24,882 bases of DNA from an uncultured Eubacteriales bacterium (lineage in GTDB: Bacteria > Bacillota > Clostridia > UBA1381 > UMGS1253): NCBI GenBank assembly GCA_900550065.1, contig URQR01000010.1:1-24882 (forward strand), in the 5' to 3' direction. A program made the position numbers and the translations under genes. This document shows, in pieces, positions 15,005 to 22,346 of the stretch. The notes below the pieces were generated by a model. That model made no database searches, was not told the DNA's origin, and saw only the letters and a program-made list of their open reading frames with translations. How positions within the stretch are numbered: the stretch's first letter is position 1; the number at the start of each line of letters is the position of its first letter.

Positions 15005-15184
15005 ATGAGCGACAAAATTCAAACGGGTATTCGTTTTGAAGAGGAAATGCTGTTTAAGATTACGTACATAGCAAAGCGGAATCACCGCTCGTTTAATGCG
15101 CAGATGGAACATCTTACACAGATTTGCATTGAAGAATATGAAGCGAAGCACGGGGAAATTGAGGTTGTATATCGAAGCGAATGA
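15005..15184 (+). CDS. Small ribbon-helix-helix DNA-binding protein B
   Basis: This 59-aa protein starts MSDKIQTGIRFEEEMLFKIT. An amphipathic strand (KIQTGIRFE), helix A (EEMLFKITYIAKRN) and helix B (SFNAQMEHLTQICIEEYEAK) match Arc-type ribbon-helix-helix repressors. The ATG at 15005 has AAAGGAG about ten bases upstream. It is divergent from the other ribbon-helix-helix gene and shares its regulatory region, and it ends in a strong terminator, so each gene forms its own unit. The two proteins differ clearly in sequence and are not a recent duplication. Confidence 0.78.
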   Translation: MSDKIQTGIRFEEEMLFKITYIAKRNHRSFNAQMEHLTQICIEEYEAKHGEIEVVYRSE

Positions 15185-15193
15185 TAAGACAAT

Positions 15194-15227
15194 AAAAAAA
15201 AGACAGCCAACCGGCTGTCTTTTTTTT
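15194..15227. terminator. Bidirectional terminator
   Basis: GACAGCC-AACC-GGCTGTC is flanked by eight A and eight T residues, giving a terminator on both strands for the small + gene and the DUF378 gene ending at 15242. Confidence 0.9.
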
Positions 15228-15241
15228 ACCCGCGCCGTGTG

Positions 15242-15475
15242 TTAACGCGCGTGATGATGTGCCTGCCGTTCGGACGCAGGAACCTTGTCCTTGAACAGGA
15301 GCGTAATCGACCAGAGCGCGCCGAGCCCGACGAGCGTGTAGATAACTCTTGAAACCGCAGCCATCTGCCCGCCAAAGATTGATGCAACGACGTCAACGCC
15401 GAAAATACCAATCGAGCCCCAGTTGAGCCCGCCGACAATGACGAGAATGAGTGCGATTGTATCTAAAATTGCCAT
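15242..15475 (-). CDS. DUF378 family small membrane protein
   Basis: This 77-aa protein starts MAILDTIALILVIVGGLNWG, the typical opening of DUF378 proteins. Two membrane helices (about 4-24 and 38-58) are linked by a Gly-rich loop with a conserved-looking SIGIFGVDVVASIFG segment. The C-terminal tail is charged and His-rich. The family's function is unknown. The start is fixed by GGAGGG eight bases upstream; longer reading to 15520 has no ribosome site. It is monocistronic and ends at a shared terminator. Confidence 0.85.
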   Translation of the reverse strand: MAILDTIALILVIVGGLNWGSIGIFGVDVVASIFGGQMAAVSRVIYTLVGLGALWSITLLFKDKVPASERQAHHHAR

Positions 15476-15613
15476 AACAGTTTCCCTCCATTTCAGTTGT
15501 ATTGTTTGCCAAACGTGCATATTCAGTATTTGCAGTTATTTTAATAATAAACGCGGCAAAAATTGCATATTTTTAAGTATGACAAAATTTTGCACAAAAA
15601 AGGGCGTGTCACT

Positions 15614-16078
15614 ATGCAGGGCGGGGAAACAGTATTATATTATTCGATTGGCGTATGCCTCATCGTATGCCTGACATTTGTGTTTTTGGCGCTCAGTATC
15701 GACACGCCGGGCTATCTGCGTGCAAAGCAGGAGCTTTTGTGTGCCGAATTTCTCTCCCCGCTCGGCTATACGGCGGTGGCGGTCATGAAAAAAAACGACG
15801 TTTGGATTCCGCTTTTGTTTGACAGCGCGTTTAAGCGGCTGAACGAGCTGCTGCGGCCCGCGGGCTTTGATTTTTCTAAGTGGCGCGGCTACCGCGCCGC
15901 GGTGTATGAGTGCAGTTTGGCGCAGGAAAACGGCGCGGCGGCCTGTGCAGTGCTGTATCTGTACGGCGAACAGGTGATTGGCGGCTATTTGCGCGACGAA
16001 GACGCTATGCGCCCGCTTACAGGGCGAAAAATAGAAAAAGGCGGGGAAAAGCTGGCCTGTATCGGTGATAGATATTGA
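15614..16078 (+). CDS. DUF4830-like membrane-anchored protein
   Basis: This 154-aa protein has one N-terminal membrane helix (about 8-28) and an extracytoplasmic domain. The layout, with EFLSPLGY near the start, the run FKRLNELLRPAGFDFSKWRG, then VYECSL and LYLYGEQVIGGYL, matches what I know of DUF4830 proteins of Clostridia; function unknown. The ATG at 15614 has AAGGG nine bases upstream; the frame is open further up to a TTG at 15563, which has no good ribosome site. The stop codon overlaps the -35 box of the galactose operon, so the gene is probably a separate unit. Confidence 0.65.
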   Translation: MQGGETVLYYSIGVCLIVCLTFVFLALSIDTPGYLRAKQELLCAEFLSPLGYTAVAVMKKNDVWIPLLFDSAFKRLNELLRPAGFDFSKWRGYRAAVYECSLAQENGAAACAVLYLYGEQVIGGYLRDEDAMRPLTGRKIEKGGEKLACIGDRY

Positions 16079-16103
16079 CAAAAATCCGCAAAAACGGTAT
16101 AGT
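16075..16103 (+). promoter_or_regulatory. Near-consensus promoter of the galactose operon
   Basis: TTGACA (16075-16080) is perfect, the spacer is 17 bases, and TATAGT (16098-16103) has one mismatch. RNA would start near 16110, leaving a 66-base leader with no evident operator palindrome. Such a strong promoter suggests high or constitutive expression. Confidence 0.85.
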
Positions 16104-16175
16104 ATTAGTGTTGTTTTGAAACGGATTATAAATAAGAAAGCAAAAGAGTTTGCACGAAAGGAATGTTGAACAAGC

Positions 16176-17150
16176 ATGGCAGAGCTTAGATGGAACCCGC
16201 TGATTAAAGACTGGGTTATGATTGCGTCGCACCGGCAGAACCGGCCGCAGATGCCGAAGGATTGGTGTCCGTTTTGTCCCGGGTCGGGCAAGGTGCCAGA
16301 CCATTTTGATGTGTTAAAGTACGACAACGACTTCCCGGCGTTGTCGCCCAATCCGCCGGAGCCGGACGACGTGGCGACGGAGCTGTATCAGGTAAAGCCG
16401 TCGCACGGCAAGTGCGAGGTAATCCTCTACTCGCCCGAGCATACGGTCACGCTGCCGGAGCTGAGCGTGCCGCATGTGCGCAAGCTGGTGGATTTGTGGA
16501 CCGAGCGGTACACGGAGCTGAAAAAGGACCCGGAGAATAAGTACATATTTATTTTCGAGAACCGCGGCGCGGTGGTCGGCGTGACGATGCCGCACCCGCA
16601 CGGGCAGATTTATGCGTATCCGTTTGTGCCCAAACGGCTCGAGCTGGAGCTTGCAGCGAGCAAGGAGCACTTTGAACAGACGGGCCGCTGCCTGCTGTGC
16701 GACATGCTCCACGACGAGGTGGAGGCGGGCAGCCGCATTATTATCGAGAACGACGACTTTTATGCGTTTTTGCCGTTTTACAGCGAGTATCCGTACGGTA
16801 TGTATATCATCAGCAGGGCGCATAAGCACTCGCTGGAGGAGTTTAATGACCGCGAGAAGGACAACCTTGCCAAAATCGTGCGTGAGACGGCGGGCACGCT
16901 CGACTCGCTGTTCGACTATGCGTTCCCGTACATGATGTGCATGTACCAAAGCCCGGTCAACGTGGAGGAGGATACGCCGTACTACCACTTCCATATCAAG
17001 TTCTTCCCGCCGATGCGCTCGGCCGAGAAGCAGAAGTTCAACGCCTCGAGCGAGACGGGCGCCTGGGCGCACTGCAACCCGACCGCGCCGGAGGAAAAAG
17101 CGGAGGAGCTGCGCGCGGCATATAAGAAGTTTATACAAAAAGGAGAATAA
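16176..17150 (+). CDS. galT: Galactose-1-phosphate uridylyltransferase
   Basis: GalT, 324 aa, is a Leloir-pathway enzyme that swaps galactose-1-phosphate with UDP-glucose in the cytoplasm. The histidine-triad active site is H140-P-H142-G-Q144, with H142 as the uridylylated nucleophile by analogy with E. coli. A C31-x-x-C34 pair (CPFCPG) is the usual metal-binding site, and a second HFHIKF segment near the C-terminus is also typical. Length fits the class I enzyme. The ATG has AAAGGA 13 bases upstream, a longish spacing. Four bases separate it from galK. Confidence 0.96.
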   Translation: MAELRWNPLIKDWVMIASHRQNRPQMPKDWCPFCPGSGKVPDHFDVLKYDNDFPALSPNPPEPDDVATELYQVKPSHGKCEVILYSPEHTVTLPELSVPHVRKLVDLWTERYTELKKDPENKYIFIFENRGAVVGVTMPHPHGQIYAYPFVPKRLELELAASKEHFEQTGRCLLCDMLHDEVEAGSRIIIENDDFYAFLPFYSEYPYGMYIISRAHKHSLEEFNDREKDNLAKIVRETAGTLDSLFDYAFPYMMCMYQSPVNVEEDTPYYHFHIKFFPPMRSAEKQKFNASSETGAWAHCNPTAPEEKAEELRAAYKKFIQKGE

Positions 17151-17154
17151 TCCC

Positions 17155-18348
17155 ATGCAAAACTTTACCATAGAGGAGTTAAAGCAGCAGTTTATCGACA
17201 TCTACGGCGGCAGTAAGGATGATTTGCGCGTGTTCATGGCACCCGGGCGTGTGAACCTGATTGGCGAGCATACGGACTATAACGGCGGGTACGTGTTCCC
17301 GGCGGCGCTGACGATGAATACGACGGTGGTTGCGCGCAAGCGCGACGATAACCTGATTCACCTGTGTGCGACGGATTTGCCCGACCGCGTCGAGGCGGAC
17401 ATTACAAAGCTCGATTCGTATAAGCACTTAAAGTGGGGCAACTACCAGATTGGCGTGGCGTATGAGCTCGAGAAGCTCGGCTACGAGATCGTAGGGTGCG
17501 ACATGCTCTCGCACGGGACGATCCCGTACGGCGGCGGCCTGTCAAGCTCCGCGTCAATCGAGGTTTCGACCGCGATTCTGTTTGCGACGTTCTCGAACGA
17601 GAAAAAGGGTCTGCCCAACGATATCGACATGATTGAGATGGCGAAGGTGTCCCAGCGCACCGAGCATACATATGCCGGCGTAAACTGCGGTATTATGGAT
17701 CAGTTTGCGTCCGCGATGGGCAAAAAGGACCACGCCATTTTCCTGAACTGCAAAAACCTCGACTACAGCCTTGTCCCGCTCAAGATGGACGGCTATAAGC
17801 TGGTGATTGCGAATACGAACAAGAAGCGCGGGCTTGCCGACTCGAAGTATAACGAGCGCCGGAGCGAGTGCGAGGCGGCGTTTGAACTTTTGAAGGATGC
17901 AGTGCCGGGTGCAACGTGTCTGGGCGACATTTCAGCCGAGCAGTTTGCGGCGAACGCGCATTTGATTGAAAACGAAACGGTGAGAAAGCGTGCGCAGCAC
18001 GTCATCGAGGAGGACGACCGCGTGCTCCGTTCGGTGGAGGCGCTCAAGGACGGCGACCTTGCTACCTTTGGCGCGCTGATGACGCAGTCGCACAATTCGC
18101 TGCGCGACTTGTACGAGGTGACGGGCGTGGAGCTTGACACGCTGGTGGAAGAGGCGCTCAAAATCGACGGTACAATCGGCTCGCGTATGACGGGCGCAGG
18201 CTTTGGCGGGTGCAGCGTCAGCATGGTGCGTGAGGATGCGGTTGAGCGGTTCATCGAAACGGTTGGCAAAGAATATGAAAAGAAAATCGGCTACGCCGCG
18301 TCGTTTTATGTAAGCGATATCGGCGACGGCGGTATGGAACTCAAATAA
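17155..18348 (+). CDS. galK: Galactokinase
   Basis: GalK, 397 aa, is an ATP-dependent kinase of the GHMP family that makes galactose-1-phosphate, the substrate of the upstream GalT. The three family motifs are in place: GRVNLIGEHTDYNGGY (near 31-46), PYGGGLSSSAS (near 124-134) and MTGAGFGGCSV (near 345-355). AGGAG inside the end of galT lies ten bases before the ATG, so translation is probably coupled. No galE is in the window, so UDP-galactose epimerase must be encoded elsewhere. Confidence 0.97.
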   Translation: MQNFTIEELKQQFIDIYGGSKDDLRVFMAPGRVNLIGEHTDYNGGYVFPAALTMNTTVVARKRDDNLIHLCATDLPDRVEADITKLDSYKHLKWGNYQIGVAYELEKLGYEIVGCDMLSHGTIPYGGGLSSSASIEVSTAILFATFSNEKKGLPNDIDMIEMAKVSQRTEHTYAGVNCGIMDQFASAMGKKDHAIFLNCKNLDYSLVPLKMDGYKLVIANTNKKRGLADSKYNERRSECEAAFELLKDAVPGATCLGDISAEQFAANAHLIENETVRKRAQHVIEEDDRVLRSVEALKDGDLATFGALMTQSHNSLRDLYEVTGVELDTLVEEALKIDGTIGSRMTGAGFGGCSVSMVREDAVERFIETVGKEYEKKIGYAASFYVSDIGDGGMELK

Positions 18349-18357
18349 AACAGCAAG

Positions 18358-18375
18358 CGGGGCGGAGACGCCCCG
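18358..18375 (+). other. GNRA hairpin between galK and the next gene
   Basis: CGGGGCG-GAGA-CGCCCCG is a perfect 7-bp stem with a GNRA tetraloop, followed by only TTTGG. It is more likely a processing or stability element, or a leaky terminator, than a full stop, because the next ribosome site follows within 20 bases. Confidence 0.6.
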
Positions 18376-18403
18376 TTTGGCATACGTAGAGGGGGAGAAG
18401 GGT

Positions 18404-19138
18404 TTGAAAATCATATCGGTTGGCAACAGCTTTGCGCAGGATGCGCAGGCATATCTGCATACGCTTGCGGAGAGCGCGGGCGTGGAGATACACAGCGAGA
18501 ATCTGATGATTGGGGGCTGTTCGCTCGAGCGGCATGCTGGGTGTTTGAAAAATAATTTAGACGACTATGTGCTTGAGGTCAACGGCGTTTCCACGGAGAA
18601 GCATATCACGCTGCGCGAGGCGTTGACAAAGGAGAAGTGGGACGTGGTGACGCTCCAGCAGGCGAGCCACTATAGCTTTGACTACGGCACGTACATGCCG
18701 TACTTGCAGGGACTGTCCGACGGCGTGCGTGCGCTGTGTCCCGGGGCGGAGCAGGTCATCCACCAGACGTGGGCGTACGAGGACGGGAGCGAGCGGCTGA
18801 CGGTGGAGCTTGGGTTCTCCACGTCGCAGGAGATGTATGACGGGTTGGAGGACGCGTACAATAAGGCGGCGCGCCAGCTCGGCGGCGCGCGGCAGATTCC
18901 GTCCGGGCTGGCGTTCCGTCTGGCGCAGGAGGCGGGCTTTGGCCCGCTGCACCGCGATACGTTCCACGCGCAGATACCGCAGGGGCGGTATTTGCTCAGC
19001 GCGGTGTGGTTTACGTTCTTTACCGGCAAAAACGCCGCAGATGCTAGCTTTTTGCCCGAGGGGATGACCCGGCAGGAAAAGGAACTGCTCGACCGCATTG
19101 CGTGGGAGGCTGTGGAGCGGAAAAAGGCGGAGAAATAG
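18404..19138 (+). CDS. DUF4886 SGNH-hydrolase-like protein
   Basis: This 244-aa protein starts MKIISVGNSFAQDA, matching the GNSF block that carries the SGNH serine in DUF4886 proteins (S9 here). The segments DVVTLQQAS and HQTWAY fit the later blocks of this family. SGNH enzymes are usually esterases or deacetylases, but the activity of DUF4886 members is not established. Start TTG 18404 is chosen because GGGGGAGAAGG lies just upstream and the family motif begins there. No signal peptide is seen, so it is probably cytoplasmic. Its place behind galT-galK suggests it acts on a galactose-containing or acylated sugar. Confidence 0.78.
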   Translation: MKIISVGNSFAQDAQAYLHTLAESAGVEIHSENLMIGGCSLERHAGCLKNNLDDYVLEVNGVSTEKHITLREALTKEKWDVVTLQQASHYSFDYGTYMPYLQGLSDGVRALCPGAEQVIHQTWAYEDGSERLTVELGFSTSQEMYDGLEDAYNKAARQLGGARQIPSGLAFRLAQEAGFGPLHRDTFHAQIPQGRYLLSAVWFTFFTGKNAADASFLPEGMTRQEKELLDRIAWEAVERKKAEK

Positions 19139-19155
19139 AAAAAGGGGAAATTATA

Positions 19156-19431
19156 TTGAATGGTATTTATGAAGTAATTATGCTTTTGTGCTTTTTTGCG
19201 GCGTGGCCGATGTCGGTGGTAAAGTCATACCGCGCGCGGACTACAACGGGGAAAAGTCTCGCATTTCTGATTACGATTATTGTCGGCTATGTTGCTGGAA
19301 TTGTGAACAAGTGTATGAACGGCGTGGACTATGTCATTATTTTTTACGTAATTAATCTGCTGATTGTCGGCGTAGACCTTGTGCTGTATTTTCGAAATTT
19401 GCGCCTTGATAAAAAGAATGGCATCCGATAA
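19156..19431 (+). CDS. PQ-loop / SemiSWEET-like small membrane protein
   Basis: This 91-aa protein has three predicted membrane helices (about 5-20, 33-51, 56-77) and a cytoplasmic basic tail. The segment AAWPMSVVKSYRARTTTGKS has the layout of the PQ-loop motif (P-Q/M, basic patch, S/T-x-G-x-S), with Met in place of Gln. Bacterial SemiSWEETs are about this size and work as dimers moving sugars. The start is TTG 19156 with AGGGG eight bases upstream; the gap to the DUF4886 gene is 17 bases, so it is the last gene of the galactose operon. A sugar-transport role is inference; many short PQ-loop proteins are uncharacterised. Confidence 0.65.
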   Translation: MNGIYEVIMLLCFFAAWPMSVVKSYRARTTTGKSLAFLITIIVGYVAGIVNKCMNGVDYVIIFYVINLLIVGVDLVLYFRNLRLDKKNGIR

Positions 19432-19434
19432 AAT

Positions 19435-19463
19435 AAAAAATCCCGCTTATGCGGGATTTTTTT
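19435..19463. terminator. Bidirectional terminator
   Basis: AAAAAATCCCGC-TTAT-GCGGGATTTTTT is a perfect stem with A and T tracts on both sides. It ends the galactose operon and, in reverse, the - strand gene whose stop lies at 19462-19464. Confidence 0.92.
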
Positions 19464-20199
19464 ATTGCATGTATTTACTCATATAATAGGAACGCTTTAA
19501 TTGCTTTTCATTGTTGTATGCACTGCGGATTGTACCGATGATAGAAGTATCCGCACCAATTGCGGTAAGCTCTGCCTTCAGCGAATCCAATAAGGTATTG
19601 ACCTCCGCGTCACAGCTCGACTCAAGGCTGTAAATCTCGGTGATATACTTCGCGCCGACTGCCGTCATTGCCGCCGTATCTTGATTGTGCTTGGCTGTGC
19701 TGACATATTCCGCATACGCGCGGTCAAGCACACCGTCAATGCTGGCGAGGTAACGGCCCTCCATTGCATAGAGTTGCGCGACATAGCCGCTGATAATTGT
19801 ATCGGCTGATTTTGTTGGCTCACTGCCAGAGTTTTGTGTCTGCGAGGAAGAGCCTCCGGCCCCAATCTGTCCGTCGCCAGACGCGGACGCCGGCGTAATC
19901 CAACCGCCTTGCTCGGCAATAATCTTCGCTAAAATTTCTTTTTCGCTTGCCTCGCCGCGCTCAATCAGCGCTTTTTCCTCTTCCGTGTAGTCCCGGATAT
20001 TTTTTGAGCCCAAAAGTCCCTCTAATTCTTTCTTAAGCGCTTTGTCGTTTTCACTGATTTGCTCTTTGAGCTGTTCCGGCGTGTAGCGCATAGCTGTAAT
20101 AAAGGCGGATATGTTGTCTTTTTGCCAAAACGCCACAATTAGAACTGCGACGAGCAGTAGGCCGAATATCGCTCCAATGATTTTCCATACTGTTTTCAT
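19462..20199 (-). CDS. Membrane-anchored helical protein of unknown function
   Basis: This 245-aa protein is not assigned to a family. Residues 1-24 form one membrane helix (MKTVWKIIGAIFGLLLVAVL), followed by a charged helical stretch (about 28-95, with coiled-coil-like EKEILAKIIAEQ), a Gly/Ser/Gln-rich linker (about 106-133) and a second helical domain to the end (YVAQLYAMEGRYLASIDGV). The topology suggests an exported domain on a membrane anchor. ATG 20199 has GGTGG five bases upstream. It has a good promoter with a palindrome in its spacer and stands divergent from the RNase M5-type gene, so it is probably tightly regulated. Confidence 0.75.
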   Translation of the reverse strand: MKTVWKIIGAIFGLLLVAVLIVAFWQKDNISAFITAMRYTPEQLKEQISENDKALKKELEGLLGSKNIRDYTEEEKALIERGEASEKEILAKIIAEQGGWITPASASGDGQIGAGGSSSQTQNSGSEPTKSADTIISGYVAQLYAMEGRYLASIDGVLDRAYAEYVSTAKHNQDTAAMTAVGAKYITEIYSLESSCDAEVNTLLDSLKAELTAIGADTSIIGTIRSAYNNEKQLKRSYYMSKYMQ

Positions 20200-20229
20200 A
20201 AAAACCACCTTTTATGTAGGAGTAAGTTT

Positions 20230-20258
20230 AGTATAACATGAAACAGCTTTCATGTAAA
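20230..20258 (-). promoter_or_regulatory. Promoter with 20-bp palindromic operator in the spacer
   Basis: On the - strand, TTTACA (20258-20253), 17 bases, TATACT (20235-20230). Bases 20236-20255 read ACATGAAACAGCTTTCATGT, two perfect 8-bp arms around a 4-base centre. They fill the spacer and reach into the -35, so a bound dimer would block RNA polymerase. Confidence 0.75.
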
Positions 20259-20284
20259 GCACCTGCGCTGCTATTGATAGAAAG

Positions 20285-20313
20285 TTTACAATTGTGACGC
20301 TGCGTGGTATACT
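20285..20313 (+). promoter_or_regulatory. Promoter of the RNase M5-type gene
   Basis: TTTACA (20285-20290), 17-base spacer, TATACT (20308-20313). A direct repeat GTATACTG occurs at 20307 and again ten bases later. It is back to back with the - strand promoter, with 26 bases between the -35 boxes. Confidence 0.75.
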
Positions 20314-20350
20314 GTTGTATACTGGAGCAAGAATAAAGGGAGGCCGAACC

Positions 20351-20968
20351 ATGCTGAAAATTAAAGAAGCAATTATTGTGGAGGGGAATTACGATAAAAT
20401 TAAGCTGTCTTCCTGTGTCGACGCGCTGATTCTTACAACGGATGGGTTCGGTGTTTTTAAAAACCGAGAGAAGTTGGAGTTGATTCGCACGCTTGCGGAG
20501 CAAATCGGAGTGATTTTATTGACAGACGCGGACCGGGCCGGCTTTACAATCCGGAATTATGTGAAGCAGGGGATTGGGAAAGATAAGCTTAAGCATGCCT
20601 ATATTCCTGATATAAAAGGGAAGGAAAAACGCAAAGACGCGCCGTCGAAGGAAGGACTGCTGGGCGTTGAGGGAATGGAGAAGGAGTTGCTTATTGACGC
20701 GCTTTTAAAGGCCGGCGCGACAGTGGAAGGCGAGGAAGCGAGCGGCGCGCCGTCAGGCGCAGAGGGGCGTTTGCTCACAAAACTCGATTTATATCAAGAC
20801 GGCTTTGCCGGTGGAGCGGACAGCGCGCAGAAACGGCGCGCCCTGCTGCGTGCGCTGCATTTGCCACAGCGTTTATCCGCAAATATGATGATTGATGTAG
20901 TGAATACGGCTTTGGGCTATGACGCGTACCGAAAAGCTGCGTCTAAAATTAGAGAAAAAGAGAAGTGA
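20351..20968 (+). CDS. rnmV: RNase M5-like TOPRIM / DUF4093 protein
   Basis: This 205-aa protein has an N-terminal TOPRIM domain: the acidic E in IIVEGNYDKIKL (near 10) and the D-x-D of LLTDADRAGF (near 59-61) would bind metal. GKEKRKDAPSKEGLLGVEGM and the following DALLKAGA helix fit the family pattern before the DUF4093-type C-terminal domain. RNase M5 trims precursor 5S rRNA in Firmicutes, aided by ribosomal protein L18. This form is the Clostridia type in which the exact activity is less well tested. ATG 20351 has GGGAGG seven bases upstream. The usual neighbour ksgA is not present. Confidence 0.75.
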   Translation: MLKIKEAIIVEGNYDKIKLSSCVDALILTTDGFGVFKNREKLELIRTLAEQIGVILLTDADRAGFTIRNYVKQGIGKDKLKHAYIPDIKGKEKRKDAPSKEGLLGVEGMEKELLIDALLKAGATVEGEEASGAPSGAEGRLLTKLDLYQDGFAGGADSAQKRRALLRALHLPQRLSANMMIDVVNTALGYDAYRKAASKIREKEK

Positions 20969-20979
20969 GAACTGCTGAA

Positions 20980-21011
20980 AACTCGGACAAAATTGTTCGG
21001 GTTCTTTTTTT
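20980..21011 (+). terminator. Terminator after the TOPRIM gene
   Basis: AACTCGGACAA pairs with TTGTTCGGGTT (two G-U pairs), followed by CTTTTTTTATT. Confidence 0.82.
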
Positions 21012-21145
21012 ATTCTCGGTATAATTTATAGTAGCATTAAAAAAGAGCTTGACTAATAAAAAATAAATATGCATAAAAGCTGCTCATTTAGCAAATACTA
21101 TAGCCAAAAAATAACAAAATTATCCAAAATACGTAATGAGTTGCA

Positions 21146-21174
21146 TTGTAAGAAATGCCCATATTATGTAAAAT
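21146..21174 (+). promoter_or_regulatory. Possible promoter of the XRE regulator
   Basis: TTGTAA (21146-21151), 17 bases, TAAAAT (21169-21174). The overlapping GCATT/AATGC hairpin (21143-21157) could be an operator. The rest of 21012-21145 is AT-rich with no gene visible; a second weak pair, TTGACT (21049-21054) with CATAAA 17 bases on, would give a longer leader. Confidence 0.4.
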
Positions 21175-21192
21175 TTAAGCAGGGGTGTTTAT

Positions 21193-21402
21193 ATGCCCGA
21201 AGGAGCAGCTTTGGCAAAGTATGTAAAAGCGTACCGAATCAAGAATAACTTGACGCAAAGCGAATTAGCAAACGAAACAGGAATCAGCAAGGAGACAATT
21301 AGTTTGATTGAGCGGATGAAAACGAATCCGTCTCTGGACACAATGCAGCGGTTAGCCCGGTTTATGGGAATTACAGTTCCCGACCTGCTAAAGGTCGAAT
21401 AA
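21193..21402 (+). CDS. Small XRE-family transcriptional regulator
   Basis: This 69-aa protein is a lone Cro/C1-type helix-turn-helix domain: LAKYVKAYRIKNNLTQSELA, then recognition helix ISKETISLIER and the closing LARFMGITVPDLL. It has no sensor domain. ATG 21193 has AGGGGTG six bases upstream. It ends 11 bases before the stop of the convergent AraC gene with no room for a standard terminator, so the two transcripts probably overlap at their ends. The target genes are unknown. Confidence 0.88.
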   Translation: MPEGAALAKYVKAYRIKNNLTQSELANETGISKETISLIERMKTNPSLDTMQRLARFMGITVPDLLKVE

Positions 21403-21413
21403 GACGCGGGCGG

Positions 21414-22214
21414 TCAGGCGTGCCATCCCTTCAAAGTTTTTGCGGGCGGCGCGCCTGTTTCCTTTAAAAAGGCTTTATAAAAGGAAGAATAGTCCGTAAA
21501 GCCCGCCTCTGCGCTTGCGGCAGTAATACTCACGCCCTGCCGCGTAAGCGCTTTTACGAGATTAATCCGTTTGTGCGTAATGTAGCTGTTTACTGTGTAG
21601 CCGGTATGCTTTTTAAAAAGCTTACAAATATAATACTTTGACATAAAAAATCTGTTTGCGATACACTCCAGCGTCAAAGGGCCGCGGTAACTTTCGTTAA
21701 TAAACGCAATAATTTCCTGTACCTGCGGGTTTGCGATATAATTGCTGGAAAATTCTGAATTATGGTTTAATATATGCAGCATTTCAATGATGACTGCGTT
21801 CGTAATCGCGCCGCCGGTATTGCAAAAGCCGGCGGTGTAATTGCTAAGCCGCAAAAAAGCGTCGGAAAAGCCCGAGCGGACAGCAATTTCCGCGCTGATT
21901 TTGTGTTCGGTATATAAATGCGACGTAAAGACGGATTCATACGCCGGGCAACCGTTTTGTACAAAGTAATCACGATCAAGATACAATACAAAGCATTTGT
22001 ATGGCTTTTCATTTTTAACGAGCTTTGTGTGTGGGTCGCCTGCGCTGCAGAGTACGATGTCGCCTGCGTCTAAGGGGAATTTTGTGCCCTCTACAAAAAA
22101 GTCTACCTTGCCCTCCAGCAGCATAAACACCTCGTGAAACGTATGGGTATGCGGTTTTGCCGCCTCCTGTTCGGGACTGATTTGTGCCCGTATGTATGCT
22201 GAATAATAATCCAT
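21414..22214 (-). CDS. Cupin-AraC family regulator, probable control of the lyase
   Basis: This 266-aa regulator has an N-terminal cupin-type sensor domain (about 15-110; PHTHTFHEVFMLLEG, then GDIVLCSAGDPH) and a C-terminal AraC double helix-turn-helix (about 165-262; TLECIANRFFMSKYYICKLF and the second ITAASAEAGFTDYSSFYKAF). Sugar or oligouronide binding by the cupin part is expected from family and context. The ribosome site is weak (GGCGG). It is divergent from the oligogalacturonate lyase with 132 bases between starts, the usual arrangement for a local activator. TGG-TATAAA in that gap could be its own extended -10. Confidence 0.9.
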   Translation of the reverse strand: MDYYSAYIRAQISPEQEAAKPHTHTFHEVFMLLEGKVDFFVEGTKFPLDAGDIVLCSAGDPHTKLVKNEKPYKCFVLYLDRDYFVQNGCPAYESVFTSHLYTEHKISAEIAVRSGFSDAFLRLSNYTAGFCNTGGAITNAVIIEMLHILNHNSEFSSNYIANPQVQEIIAFINESYRGPLTLECIANRFFMSKYYICKLFKKHTGYTVNSYITHKRINLVKALTRQGVSITAASAEAGFTDYSSFYKAFLKETGAPPAKTLKGWHA

Positions 22215-22346
22215 TTGACCGACCGCCTATTCAGACAATTTTTTCAAAGTTTATACCAATATACGCCTGTTTTTCTGTCCAGAATTGCTCTATAATAACA
22301 GTATAACGCAAATCAAAAATTTTTCAAGAGCAAAGGAGTGTTTGTT
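22215..22346. promoter_or_regulatory. Divergent control region between AraC gene and lyase
   Basis: On the + strand, TATAAT at 22291-22296 lies in the sequence TTGCTCTATAATAACA without a good -35 (CTGTTT at best), as expected for an activator-dependent promoter. On the - strand, TGG-TATAAA serves the AraC gene. No clear operator repeat could be fixed by eye. Confidence 0.45.

Noticed and set aside
14723..15184. Toxin-antitoxin module built on the ribbon-helix-helix genes
   Set aside because: Ribbon-helix-helix proteins are often antitoxins, but both genes end at strong terminators and no RelE-, MazF- or Doc-like frame is adjacent on either side.
16314..17201. Long - strand open frame (295 codons) across galT
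   Set aside because: It is antisense to galT, is very rich in Arg, His and Val with no family motif, and arises from the codon pattern of the real gene. Similar shadows lie opposite the stalk protein (631-1323), the lyase (5338-5799) and the M23 peptidase (12503-13171).
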